Shown here one piece after another: positions 22,899-35,171 of a DNA stretch of 64,000 bases. A model generated the notes under the pieces. That model saw only the letters and a list, made by a program, of their open reading frames with translations. It did no database searches and was not told the DNA's origin. Source of the stretch: Plotosus lineatus (Eukaryota > Chordata > Actinopteri > Siluriformes > Plotosidae); the NCBI GenBank assembly GCA_024760905.1, contig CM045751.1, positions 13,258,501-13,322,500 on the forward strand, in the 5' to 3' direction. The position numbers and the translations under genes were made by a program. Numbering within the stretch: the stretch's first letter is position 1; each line of letters opens with the position of its first letter.

Positions 22899-23811
22899 TT
22901 AGAAAAAAAAAATTCATCATTTGAATGATGATTCCTCCAGTGTGCACTGAACCATTTTTTTTTTATTTTTTATGAATAGATATAAATATATATACTTTCC
23001 AATCCACATTAATTTATACCACACTTTTAAAAAGAAAGAATAAACACTAGTTGAAACAAAGTTCTGTACAGAGGACTACAACATAATAAACAATAAAATA
23101 CATATAAAAACATCAGATAAACAGCTACAGAAACACTAAATTTATAATAGATATAAGTATTAGGAAGTCGCAAAGGCCAGAGTGAAGAATGTGCGTTAAC
23201 GTGAGACTTAAAAATAGATAAAACTATACTTGTCCCACGTGCCTTAACCCACGTGCCTTAAACGTCCCAAATATTCTACTGTCCATCTAGGTTGATAAAA
23301 ACACTTTCCCATGGACTCAACCAAAATTCAGTCGTTTAATCTTTTTGTGGTTTTCTCTCATCCACCTATCAATCGCAATGTTACTAATTTGAGACAATAA
23401 AAATCAGGCTGTTGATTGTGCCTGAATTTATTTTGATACCATATTCACTCAAATACCGCGAGTAATAAGGAAATCATGGTGAGTTTTAGTCATGTTTTTC
23501 AATAACAAAATTGGAAAAGCCGTCTGCAGCAATGTAGGATAGTGCAAACACAGATGGAGATAGGTGGAGCGACAACAGTCGGGACTGGAACTATCCAACT
23601 ACCAATTCTAACAATCATAAGATGTCTGGCAATGAGTTTTCTCTGAGACGCTAATTTCACATCTGGTTTATCCATCCTCGTCCACAATACTTAAGCCGAC
23701 AGATGCTGAGAGTAGGCTCGGTACACGAGATAGTCGGATGTCACCTGGCCACTTGGCATGAATGGCTAAATCGTCTCAGTCTGGCAGGTAATCTGGTTTT
23801 TGTGTATCGCC
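22899..23811. other. No recognised gene or repeat
   Basis: AT-rich DNA with no motif recognised. Confidence 0.5.
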
Positions 23812-23821
23812 GTGGTCAAGA

Positions 23822-24408
23822 GGCTCAACAATCCAGAGCAATGGAGAGTGTGGAGTGTGGAAAAGAGGTGAAGAAGCGTGTGCAGGCAGGTTGGAATGGT
23901 TGGAGAAAAGTGTCCGGTGTGATAGGAAGGTATCGGAAAGAATGAAAGGAAAAGTGTACAAGATGGTGATGAGGCCAGCGAAGTAAGAACGGTGGCGCTG
24001 AGGAAAAGACAGGAGGCGGAGCTGGAGGTAGCAGAGATGAAAATGTTGAGGTTCTCTTTGGGAGTAACGAGGATGGATGGGATCAGGAATGAGTACATCA
24101 GAGGGACAGCAAATGCCAGATGTTTTGGAGACGAAGTCAGAGAGGCTAGATTGAGATGGTTTGGACATGTAGAGAGGAGGGATAGTGAGTATATTGGTAG
24201 TAGGATGCTCAGGTTGGAACTACCAGGCAGAAGGCCTAGAGGAAGACCAAAGAGGAGATTTATGGATGTGGTGAAGGAGGACATGAAGGTCGTTGGAGTA
24301 AGAGTCGAAGATGCGGAGGATAGGGTGAGATGGAGGCGGATGATTCGCTGTGGCGAGCCCTAAAGGGAACAGCTGAAAGGAAAAGAAGAAGAAGCAGCAG
24401 CAGCAGCA
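23822..24408 (+). pseudogene. RTE-like LINE 3' fragment (copy R2) with target-site duplication
   Basis: It encodes RT C-terminal sequence (frame 23992-24363: RKRQEAELEVAEMKMLRFSL, WFGHVERRDSEYIGSRML, WRRMIRCGEP) and ends in an AAGAAG/CAG tail. GTGGTCAAGA flanks both sides (23812-23821 and 24409-24418). It is 5'-truncated and has a deletion just before the 23992 frame. Confidence 0.85.
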
Positions 24409-24461
24409 GTGGTCAAGAACCAAGTATGAAGTGAAATGGGTGAAATATCCAAGATTGTCAT

Positions 24462-24778
24462 TCATTTATTCATTCATTCATTTTCTGAACCGCCTAATCC
24501 GAATTAGGTTCACGGGGAGGCTGTTGCCCGTTTCAGCCGTCTCTGAGCGTACACCCTGGACAGCTTGCTGGGCCATCACAGGGTAGAAACACACTATGTA
24601 AATCAGCAATGGTTCTTTTACATGTCTCTCATGATAGACATGGCCGGCCTTTGATAACCCAGTCAGTTGCACTGGGGGGGGGGGGGCAACTGTGGGGCAA
24701 CACAGAACCAGTGACAACTGTTGACAGTGCGGCTTGAACCCCCAAACCTTTGGATTGGTCGGCCACTATTGCCCCTCG
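24462..24778 (-). mobile_element. tRNA-SINE family S body with a different 3' tail (SINE-3)
   Basis: On the minus strand it has a tRNA-like head region (GGGTTCAAGCC-like box B near 24735), the family S body (complement of CAGCAATGGTTCTTTTACAT at 24604), then a different 3' end: a CR1/L2-like block ending in ATGAATGAATGA repeats (24466-24482). SINE-1 and SINE-2 instead end in the RTE-like tail. A G run is at 24675-24686. Confidence 0.7.
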
Positions 24779-26875
24779 ATTATAAGTACTATTTAGTAGT
24801 TTTTCATTCAAACTGAGATTTTCTTTGTGCAAGTGGACAAATCTGAATTCATCTCAAGTTGCAACAAAAACAAATGTTTTTTTTTTTTTATAAATAATGC
24901 TTGGTCAGGTGCGATTTGTTTGTCTTCATACGTTTGTTACGTTTGTGTAGGAGAAAAACAGTTCTGTAGCAAAGTCACTTGTGGCTGTGTATAACGTGTC
25001 CATTGTTTTGAGAGTGCAGAGGTGGACAGAATTTCCAGGCAGAATCAGGGTTCATGTTTTTCTTCCTGGAGTGCGTTGAAGGACCTTGCAACGGCCGATG
25101 ATGTCAGGTTGTGGCCAACTTGCTGCCTTGTTTTGTCAGTTGAAAAACATAAAAACACAGAAATAAGCTTGCTGATTGGATATTAGGCCAAGGGGGTTGA
25201 GCCTAGTGTTTGGTGACTCACAGGAAGCACCTGTCCCTAAAACATTATCACTGCGTGTACAGGCAGGGGGCTGCTCGGTGACGCAGGAGTGCATTGTATT
25301 GTGTCTTTTCAATTTAAGACAAAGGTGTTTACACTCACCTGCTGAACTTATCATGATTTTTTTTTTTGCTTGTTGTTGTTTATTGATGGTCTCTTTTTAG
25401 CCGAGGAATGATGGAACATTTGCCAACTGTGATATGTAATAGATAGTCGTCCATACATGGGACATTATTCAGAACTGTACCAAGCTTGTGAGGAAGTTGT
25501 GTCTGTGTTTTTCCATTGGCTGGAGTGCATGAATAAATGAATGAAAGAAAGAATTCGCAAATATTTGTCTCAAAAGCTGTGCAAGCAAATCTGTACACAT
25601 CTGACTATGATTGTAATTCCTGTTTACTGAGCACAACATACGGAATTACACAGATAGCCTTTATTTTTTTTAATTTTTTTGCATTCATGTAGCGTTGTCG
25701 GCAATCCAAATCATAGGCCTTGGACTGCTTTACTGTTATTGCTAACTTTCCAGTTTTGGTGTTTTTATATTATTCACTCGAAGATCTGTGGTTAATTATA
25801 GATGTCCTTTATGACCACTAAAAATATCTTTCCCTAAATTGAACCATGTGTCCAAGATTACATAATCAAGCCCATGGCATACCCAGCTGAAATCGTATTC
25901 CGAACAATACTCCAGTGTATTTATTATTTTTTTTCTTCTTCTTCATATCATTTGGCTGAAAAGTCCACAGTATTGTGTTTACGGTCTCACCACAGCATGG
26001 AGCTACTTGCTGTTACATTCTGTTACCAGTTTAGTCTGCGTTCTAAAATCTAAACCCCCCCCTCCCCACACACCCCTTTTCCTTTAGCTCTGACCCCGAA
26101 GATGCACGAAGGAAGTTTTCATGTCGTGGGTTTTCAGCCTATGAATAGCGCCTTCATTTTGGCTCAGCTGTGAACTTCCTCGCTCAAACCTGACTCTGGC
26201 CCGAGCTGACAGAAATAGACCTTCCATAAGTCTGGAGTTCAACACGCAACCACATCTTGCTTAGTAAAAGCATGGTGTTGGCTGAAGACCTGGAGGATGG
26301 CTGGGGTCTCGCGTATCACCCGTTGCCTCGTCTTTCATGTATATCATTGTTTTGTCTTCCCTGACGAACCTTTGTTTTTCAGGAATCTAGCCTGTTATTT
26401 TTAAAGCTGTTTTTTTCCGGCAAAATACATCAGATTGTTTGCTTCATGCCACACTGTGAACATCATTCATTAGTAGCCTGAATATATCACTCACTTGTCT
26501 TTTTTTCAGTTCTGTCTTTCTTAGTTCCCCCATTTTTATTTTAACAAACACCGTGTATAGGCAGCATTGCATTTATGCAATGAATTCAAAATGATTTATC
26601 CTGTTTTTTTTACTTCCCTTCACTTTCCTCTGATGGTTTTCTTTTCCTCATCTTCCCACTGAGCGCTCAAGATTCAATTACTGACTGTTTTGGGACGAAC
26701 TCTGTCATGGTCTGATCATTTTAATCCTATCAGCTTAGACACGTCTGCAATTTTGTGGGCACATGATGCATTTGTATTGGCTGACACACAACTTTTTGAG
26801 TTGTACCACTTGCTGTATTTAGTAGTCGACTTGTGTATCCAAATACACACGACTTGTATATAATACACTACTCCA
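24779..26875. other. No recognised gene or repeat
   Basis: Unique-looking DNA with short T runs (24880, 25352). I searched by eye for the missing early sbf2 exons and saw none. Confidence 0.5.
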
Positions 26876-26920
26876 TATATATATATATATATATACACAC
26901 TCACACACACACACACACAC
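26876..26920. repeat. (TA)n(CA)n microsatellite
   Basis: AT repeats followed by CA repeats, touching the left end of element B4. Confidence 0.9.
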
Positions 26921-27713
26921 TCACCTCACCAAATTGATTCTTTCCAGAAGTGGTTTCGTAACCTGATTTTTACGTAAGTTGAGCCGCATTTTACATGTAA
27001 AAGGTCTGATTCATTCCAAGGCCCCCAATACTACCCCCTAAACCCTTTAAAAATTATAAAAGTATACCTTTTGAGGCCTCCTTCTGCTTTGATATCGTAC
27101 CGATGGTAGACAGGTTTGGCCATATTCCTTTATGATCTCACTCAACCGCATGCCATGAGCACGCTTCTTCTTTTCACTTGCACCAGGAATCTCTTTCACT
27201 GGGAATCGCACACACACATGTGTGTGTGCATGTGCACGTGTGTGTTTATGCGCGCGTGTGTGTGTTGACCATGTCTTCCCAGCAGAGTTATAATTTTACA
27301 AATGTTTATGCAAGGTTAAAAGCCTGAGACAAAATTAAAGTTGCAATGAGCATACTCGAAAAATTCACGAAACAACAGTAACTCTGTCATTTACGCGTGT
27401 TAGAACTCCGTGAAAGAACAATGGGTCGAAGGCACACGAAAAGCATCTTGGGTATTATGGAGATGTAGCTCCCTCCTAGCCAATGGGAGGCCAGCAGGGC
27501 GGGATATTTGGAGATAGCCAATGGGAGGCCAGTGGGGCAGGATGTTGGGAGATAGCCAATGGGAGAGCAACTCAAGCATTGTTTGAATTTTTGAGATGGT
27601 GTGTTTCGTATCGTGAATTTGTTTCGTATCCAGAAGATGGAAATTTTAGGTAAATGCATTTCGTAACCTGGATTTTTCGTTTGTTGGGTGTTTCGTAAGG
27701 TGAGGTACCACTG
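26921..27713 (-). mobile_element. Family B (Tigger-like) element B4
   Basis: The right end TTTCGTAAGGTGAGGTACCACTG is the intact TIR; the left end (CACCTCACCAAATTGATTC) is decayed. It shares GCCGCATTTTACATGTAAAA with B1 and B2. It contains two tandem copies of a segment with AGCCAATGGGAGGCCAG (about 27478-27560). Confidence 0.75.
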
Positions 27714-27997
27714 GACAGACACACACAGACACCACTTATATATATATATATATATATACACACTACTTAGGCACACACACTACATGTATACACTCCTTGA
27801 ACTGAGTAATAAAGAGAATGTGATGGTAGGATCACAGAGGGATTCATTTTCTATAAATAAATGAGTGAGTAGTCATATCACTGTTGGCTTCTTAACTATC
27901 AATGTGAAATCTTTAGATGCTAATAAATAAATATGTAGAATTGTTAAGGATCCAGTAATGTTCTCTGTATTCAAAGTTTAAATGCATTTAAAACATA

Positions 27998-28420
27998 AGA
28001 GATCCCTCGCTACTCCGCGCTTCAATTCATGCGGCTTAGTGCATCGTGTTTTTTTTTTTTTTTTTTTCCAATATTCATCGAATAAAAAAAAAAAATTAAA
28101 TTAGGGAAAAAGTTAAGGAAAATGCCACAGAACAAGGTCAATTCTGCAAAAACCCCCACACAAGCAAACAAACAAAAAAAAAAACAACCCAAAACCTCCC
28201 ATCAAAACTAGTTACAGTACATTTTTGTGAGATGCACATCTGTGTGTGCGTGCGTGCGTCTGTGTGGGTATTTATATTTTATTTACATCTTAGGCATTGT
28301 TTTTTAATGTTTAATTGTTATTATAAGCATTTATAGCACGTGGTGGGTCCTACTTTGTGGAATTCGGTGGTCGCGTTGGGATCTTGGTCCCAATTAACCG
28401 CAGAAAGTGAGAGATCCTTG
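27998..28420 (-). mobile_element. Family A (Tigger-like) element A4
   Basis: TA-flanked. It begins AGAGATCCCTCGCTACTCCG and ends CGCAGAAAGTGAGAGATCCTTG. The internal blocks are those of the other A copies (GGAAAATGCCACAGAACAAG). Confidence 0.8.
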
Positions 28421-28421
28421 T

Positions 28422-28960
28422 AGCCCACGAGTATAGCAGAAACCTTGTAAACTTGTAAAACATTTTATTACCAATGTCAGGCACCAAAATGAATTCCAAA
28501 TATGGATGATGACCCTGGATTTGTGCTTATCACCAAAGGGAACCTGGTCTGATTATTTTGCGATCACATCATGTACTCGAGAGTTTGCCTGGTTCATGTA
28601 TATGCCAAAATGTTCCCTTTGTCCTCCAGACAAGACAATGCTATACGCTATTTATAACAGTCATTAAAGAGGCACAACTGAAGTAATTGAATACACCAGA
28701 CAGCAGATGAAGGTCTAATTTGGTTGTCCTGCTATTCATGCTTGCTCAGCTTGCACTGATTCTTAGCAGGTCAAGCCGCAGATCTGGTATCGCTTTGTGG
28801 AACGAACAGCATGTCCACATGATGAGGAACCCTCAGCGAAAATGTTATCGGGCTTATTGACATCACAAATGCAGGAGCACTTCAAGTGCCATTGTCACTT
28901 GACTGGGATCTAAACCAAATGCGTGATGTTTTATGTCTTTGATATGACTCAGCTGGTTCA

Positions 28961-28999
<39 letters not shown>

Positions 29000-30849
29000 T
29001 AAGATGGTTAGATAGACTGTTATGAGCATTCTTTTGCTGGTTGCTCTGTACTTTGCATAGAGGTCAATTATATATATATTATATTATATTTTTCCTTCTG
29101 ACACTTTTTTTTAGAATTGTAAATAATAATATTTTAAACCTTTTTTTTCTCATTTCCTCTGACATCACTAAATTTGTGCTGAAAAATCCATCAACCAGAA
29201 AATAAGAAATAAGTGCTTTAAAGTGTATTTAATTAGTTTTTTTTTTAATTTCCGTAAATCATCTCCAGACTTTTCTGGAGGAATGCAGTCAGACATCCTG
29301 AAATAAAAGTTTATCATAATGAATCAGATTATATAACTGTAGTTCTCGTGATATTCTGTCGTGAGACCTGACTTCATTGTTGTCCATAGTAATGGAATAC
29401 GGCACACTTAGAATTTGGAACACACTTGGAATAGAACACGTACAGGCTGTGGCATCTTACTCTGAGACTCGTCATATTGTAAAGCTGGTATAGTCCAGCC
29501 TGGCTTTACAGGTTCCTCCAGACCCTGTTATTCCAGTTATTTACTCTGCTAGTGTTTAGTGGAGAGGTCCACTGGTATGTTTATGACTTCATCCACATTC
29601 ACGGTTTGCCATCTTTCATTTCCATTTCCTCTGGTAAACATCTGTGTTGTTTATCTGTTTTACTCTGGAAGTTTACCAGATACTTTGCATATTTTCATAT
29701 TTTCTGTAACTTTCCTGGCACCTGTCCTGATCTGATGATGCCGGAACATTCTGCTTCTCCCGTCCGTTGCGGTTTTAGAGATTTCCTGCCTGCTATTGTG
29801 TCTGCCGTTGGATTTGGACATCCTGATTCATGCGCCTGGGTCACCCTTCCACTCTTTCGCTTTTTTCTGCCTTTCATTCTACTTCCTTCCTTACCCATGC
29901 ATAGCAAAACATAATAGACACTCCATGTAAACGTGACACAACTAACGTAAAACAGTGCGTGCTTATGGTTAATCATCATATGGCATTTATTTTCAGTCCA
30001 GAGTTCTGCCAGACACCTGTTTTCCCTGGCTTTGTAACTCTGCTTATGGCTGAAGGTCCATCTTGTAGTTCCACATCTTTCATTGCACAAATCTTCATAA
30101 TTCTGGTAGCCTTTATTTTTATAAGCAAGTAGTGGTATAAATTAAACATAACGCCTTTAACCATAACACCTTAAGACTATTGCTTGATGATTCCTGATCT
30201 ACATTCCAGATTGCAGGTCAAAACTTCTAACGGGAATATAGTGTCTAGAGTGATTGGCAGACTTAGCGGCTGAATGCCATTTCCTCCTCTCTGAAGAGCG
30301 GATGATGTAGTAGCTGAAGGAGGACATCCTGCTCCTGGTCTCCACTGCTCATTTTATGACTATGAGTAAAGAGTATGCCAGGAACCTACAAAAGTCCCTA
30401 CTCCTGTCTTGTTCTAGTAAGAGCGTTGAACTCTGGAACTAAATCATACAGTTTCAATTTCTTCTTCTTCAGCTAAAATTATCCAAGTGACTATCACATC
30501 CATATAACGATTTTTCCAAACTGAAAAGATTTCCCATCAGTGGATCGAACTGGTCCAAGCCTGTTTCAGTTTCACACTACCCCGTGCATGTTTACAAAGC
30601 TTTTAATGAATAACAAATGAAGAAGAGGTCAGTTCAGGTCTTCAGCCTAAACCTTGGTGAACCCAACGAGATTGGTAGATCTCTCTCTCTTGCACAGAAT
30701 CATTGTCATACTGGAAGTCTTTACTTGGCCTCAGGTACATTGAACACCATTGGTGTAACCCAGAATGACCGCTGTGCACCAGGCCTCTTCGCCTGACATC
30801 ATTGTCTTGTTTTATCTTCTGGTTACTGAGTGGGCAAACCCAGCAAGCA
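28422..30849. other. No recognised gene; one GT tract
   Basis: A GT microsatellite lies at 28963-28998. The open frame 29552-29914 (CGFRDFLPAIVSAVGFGHPD) recalls spacer sequence of decayed fish retroelements but could not be assigned. Confidence 0.45.
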
Positions 30850-30862
30850 TGTTCTGAAATCT

Positions 30863-31173
30863 CATCATCATCATCATCATCATCTTCTTCCGCTTAGTCC
30901 AGGGTCGGGTCGTGGGGGCAGCAACCTTAGCAAAGAGGTCCAGACATCCCTCTCCCGAGCTACTTCCTCCAACTCTCCCGGGGGGGAGGGGGGGGGGGGG
31001 ATACCGAGGCGGTCCCAGACAAGCCGAGAGACATAGTCCCTCCAGCGTGTTCTAGGTCGACCCCGGGGTCTCTTCCCGGTTGGACATGCCCGAAACACCA
31101 CACTAGGGAGGCGTCCGGGGGGCATTCTGACCAGATGCCCGAGCCACCTCAACTGGCCCCTCTCAATGCTTGT
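30863..31173 (-). pseudogene. LINE 3' fragment (family Q) with target-site duplication
   Basis: The minus-strand frame 31152-30880 encodes RWLGHLVRMPPGRLP, FRACPTGKRPRGRPRTRW and LLRLLPPRPDPG, the C-terminal end of a common fish LINE. The tail is (GAT)n on the minus strand. TGTTCTGAAATCT occurs at 30850-30862 and 31174-31186 as a 13 bp target-site duplication. A G-run insertion enlarges the PPPPSPP segment. Confidence 0.85.
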
Positions 31174-31186
31174 TGTTCTGAAATCT

Positions 31187-31942
31187 ATCGGAAAGTATTC
31201 CCAGAGTGTACGTTACAATAACTGCAGTATAGGGAAGTCCAACTAAATAATAGTTAATACCTGTGGTTTTAGAACGGGATGTGTCCACAAACTTTTTGCC
31301 CACATATGATATGATCATGCAGTTTTGATATTCGTGAGGATTTTTTTGCCTGTCCTTATCTATCCATCTATCTAACCATGATACTGTTATCTCTCAAGAA
31401 TGAGTGGTTGAAGTGATAATAGGAGTAACAGGTTTCTAATTATCATTCGAACCAATCAATGATTTGATTTGATGGGATTTTGCAATTGACCCAAATGGTT
31501 CAGATCATATCAAGCTCTGCACAATTTTTTTTTTCCGGAATCAATATCGTTCTGGTTCTGATTGGTGGCGTTCTTCTTTGAAGTATGTTTTATAAGTATT
31601 TTCTGTGTACAACATTTTGTAATAAACAGTCCGAGCTTTTTTTGAGATGTATGCATTTCTATCTACGTGGTTGTACCTCACAGAGTCTGAGTCAGTCGAT
31701 ATCTACCCTCTTCCACATGCACACGGTCACACTTATCCAGAATTTTCTCGTAGAGTGTCGATCCATGCTTAGCCACGGGTGACTGTAGCATCATCTTCGT
31801 TCAAACCCCACATTTCCTGCTAATAAAGGGAATGCTTTTCTGCTTTACCACTCAGGAACCATTTTAATGGAGGTTTGATTGGCAGGGTGTGTTCTTTTGT
31901 GAGATTTAACCCAATGTACTGATGTCTGCTTTCTCTCCACAG
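31187..31942. other. Non-coding DNA before the first sbf2 exon
   Basis: Presumed end of a large sbf2 intron. It ends in a pyrimidine-rich acceptor (TTTCTCTCCACAG). No repeat was recognised. Confidence 0.55.
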
Positions 31943-32080
31943 TTTTGTCAGCCGGGAGGATGGAGGCTCTCTCGTGACAGGAAGCCTCCTACATTCTTTA
32001 CAGTGGTACTGACAGACATTGACTCAGACCGGCACTACTGCTCCTGTCTAACCTTCTATGAGGCTGAGGTTAACTTGCAG
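31943..32080 (+). CDS. sbf2: sbf2 exon (window exon 1, probably exon 3): start of DENN module
   Basis: 46 codons, phase 0 at both ends. The acceptor is a pyrimidine tract ending in CCACAG and the donor is CAG|GTGAGG. The peptide opens [14 protein letters not shown] and continues [20 protein letters not shown], the upstream DENN (uDENN) region. From memory it agrees with human SBF2 at about 41 of 46 positions, with the same exon length. Human residues 1-47 precede it, so earlier exons must lie upstream; none was seen in 1-31942. The next intron is the largest complete one here (12,410 bp). Confidence 0.95.
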
Positions 32081-33192
32081 GTGAGGCTGACTTTTGAAAA
32101 GGTTCATAACTAGATGATTTCATTCCCCGAACTTGCGTCAATGCATTGGACAGGATTGAAGTCTCTTGGGGAAACAGTAAAACGTACATTTTAGTGACTC
32201 TGAGGATGAGAATGCTGCCAGAGATGAGGGTGACACTAAATACGAAATGGCTGCTGCAGCTCACGTTCTGCTAATTCTGCTTTCCTATTGTCAGTTGGTT
32301 TAGGAACAAAAATGAAGGTTTTCTGTGATTTCTGTGCTGGCCAGTAATGCATTATCCTCGACGGGTTTTTTGACATCGCCAGGTGATCCAACGTGTTAAT
32401 ATCACTACCAGGTTGGAACAGCCAATCAGAAAGACACCATATCTCTGAGCATGCACACTTTAAAAGCACACCTGGACTGGTGTTGCTGGAAGGATCCAAA
32501 GATGATGTGTGTCATTGTTTTAAATGTTAATAGCACTAATATACCACAGGTACCCTTTTATGACAATCTTGGTTATAATAATAATAATAATACAAATATT
32601 TTTGTGCTTCCTTAAATTGAAGCCCCTGATAGATGTCTCTGCTTGTTAAACTTATCCAGTTTTCAATCCAAAATAATTAGAGTCTTTTCAGTTGTCCCTC
32701 GACATCATTATAAGTAAAGTTGACAGGTGGAGGAGGAGTATCAGGTCTATCACAGGAGGCAGAAGTGTAGTAAGGAGAGGGACGGAGAAAGGGTGGTGTG
32801 GCAGGGGGGGTTTCAGGCTTGCCCCAGACAAGTTAGATGGGGGCTGAGCAGCAGCGCAGTGTTAAATCTGTTTAACATATTCAGCTCATTGGTCGTGTCC
32901 TCACCTCACACGTAAGCATGCTGCCTCGCTATTGTCAGCTGTGGCATATACAGAAATGATCATCAGCATTAATTGTGATCCTTAAAAAATACAGCAAATA
33001 TTTATAAAACAGGAGTGACTTTTAAATATTTATCATTAAAATTAAAAAAATAAATAAATAAATAAAAATCTTTATCTTTTTGAGAGGTTAAGGGGCCCTT
33101 TTGAAGGTGCACAGAGCCCACTGGCAATATTCTACCAAAATGTCAATGATTATATTGATACCACAACAAACATTTCATTTTGTTGTGATGTA
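32081..33192 (+). other. sbf2 intron, first part: nothing recognised
   Basis: Unique-looking intronic DNA with an AAT tract near 32577 and an AAAT tract near 33048-33068. No exon or element was recognised. Confidence 0.55.
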
Positions 33193-33615
33193 CAGACACT
33201 CCCCAACTTCTAAACGAGTTATGCTCCGGACGGCCGTTCGTTAGATGAATTTGTTTGTAAGTCGTTACAGGGTGTTCTTTAGAGGGGAAAGTATATTTAA
33301 AGCTTGTACAGGGATCCCTCGCTGCTTTGCGCTTCAATTAATGCGGCTTCAGTGCATCGTGTTTTTTAAAAAATTTAAAAAAATATATATATATATATTC
33401 ATCGAATTAAAAAAATAAGGAAATTGTCACAAAAACAAGGCCAATTATGCAAAAAAAATACCATAAACAAACACACACAAAACACACACACACACAAAAA
33501 AAAAACCTACATCAGAACTGGATACATTTTTGCATCTGTGTGTGTACGCACATCTGCGCACGTGCGTGCGTATGTATGTATATTGTCGTCTTCATACCAT
33601 CTGTTTGTATGTGTA

Positions 33616-33738
33616 CAGACGCTCCACAGCTTAATAACGAGTTTGAGATGAATTTGTTTGTAAGTCGTTACAGGGCATTCTTTAGAGGGGAACTTATGTT
33701 TAAACCTTGTATAAGTAATCTATACGAGTTTGTACTGT

Positions 33739-33808
<70 letters not shown>

Positions 33809-34199
33809 CCCTTCCCCCCATAATCTATGTCCCATGTTTCAACTCCTGGTTCCTCTCAAGCACAGCAAAGCGGATCTGATCAGATTTACAGAGTTTCACT
33901 CTTATCCAGTTCATTATAATGCTGGAGTCAATTTGCTTCTTCTTTGAAACTTCTGGCACAAGTTCAGAAATGTATCGGTTCTGCTTCTCTTCCCAGAAGG
34001 TGTAAAGCACGCCACGCCCCTCTGACGGAGCGTAGTATGTGTACCTCAGGATAATGTTTAATCATCATATTTCATACTTATATTTATGATTTATCTTACT
34101 GTAGATTTTATTCCATTTCTATTTCTACTTGTTCCTCAATTTCATTTCTCTTTCACTTTCGACCTTGGACACGAATGTTGGTAAGTTCGTGAGCGTCTG
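33616..34199. mobile_element. Family C (Tigger-like) element C2 nested in A5
   Basis: CAGACGCTCCACAGCTTAAT at the left and TAAGTTCGTGAGCGTCTG at the right, with TA on both sides. The flanking A5 sequence joins cleanly when C2 is removed. It contains a long TC tract (33746-33806). Confidence 0.85.
33746..33806. repeat. (TC)n microsatellite
   Basis: About 60 bp of pure TC, inside C2. C1 has a related but shorter tract at 34440-34456. Confidence 0.95.
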
Positions 34200-34981
34200 T
34201 ATTTATATTTTATGTATATCTTATGTTATTTTTTTTAATGTTTAATTGTTATTATAAGCATTTATAGCATTGAATATATATTTTTTAATCTTATATACAT
34301 GTACGTGTACGTCAGTTGGGGGTGGGGGCTGATCCTACTTTGCAGATTTTGATGGTCGCATGCGGATCTCGGTCCCAATTAACCACAGAAAGTGAGGGAT
34401 CCCTGTATAAGTAACCTATACAAGTTTGTACGATATACAATCTCTCTCTCTCTCCCCCTCCCCCGCTCCCTCTCTCTGTCTGTCTGCATAATCATCTTAC
34501 TTCATTCTATTGAATTTATCATTTATTGGTACAAGGTGCAAACCTAAATGCACCATAAATTATCAAGCCAACTGTGATGTCAGGAACAGCCAGACCCAAA
34601 ATGCAGGAGACAGAGTCGGATGAACACAGAGAGACTTTAGTGTTACAGTGGAGGCACTTGAGCAAGGGGGAAACGTAGTCACTGCTGGTGACGAGGAGAA
34701 ACATGAAAACTTTAGATACGGGGAACTACGGAGCGGAAACTGGTCGAGTGCGGAGCTGAAACCAGGAGCCAGAGAGATCACAGGAAAACAGGGACTTGAA
34801 GAGGGACGATCTTCTAGCACTGGGATGAGCGTGCTGCTCGTCTTTATAGAACGGTGAGTAGGATCAGGTGTGCACATTGAGATCCCGTCACGTGTGTCAG
34901 CCACGCCCCTCTGCCTACAGTGCTGGAGAGAGTTAGAGCCGCCAAAGTCAAAGTTCCCCAACAACACAGACCATAATACTG

Positions 34982-34997
34982 ACGAACTTGTATATAA

Positions 34998-35030
<33 letters not shown>
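34982..35030. repeat. (CT)n microsatellite
   Basis: CT repeat following TATATAATAT, within C1. Confidence 0.85.
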
Positions 35031-35032
<2 letters not shown>

Positions 35033-35171
35033 AGACACTTTCAAAAAACAGATAAAAAGTGTTATGTATGTGAATTGTCTCTGCATTATTTATAATTTGG
35101 ATTGAATATTAAGTGGACCTCAGGATAATGTTAATCATATTTCATACTTATATTTATGATATAGATTTTTT

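Larger units (their letters stand above)
33309..34405 (-). mobile_element. Family A (Tigger-like) element A5 nested in C1
   Basis: CAGGGATCCCTCGCTGCTTT at the left and GAAAGTGAGGGATCCCTG at the right, with TA on both sides. It is split by C2. Confidence 0.85.

Noticed and set aside
29552..29914. 120-codon frame as a possible gene or early sbf2 exon
   Set aside because: No match to the missing SBF2 peptide and no splice context; it is left unassigned.
34565..34967. Possible LTR or other retroelement fragment in C1
   Set aside because: No matching terminal repeats, primer-binding site or duplicated flanks could be shown; kept only as an unexplained stretch.
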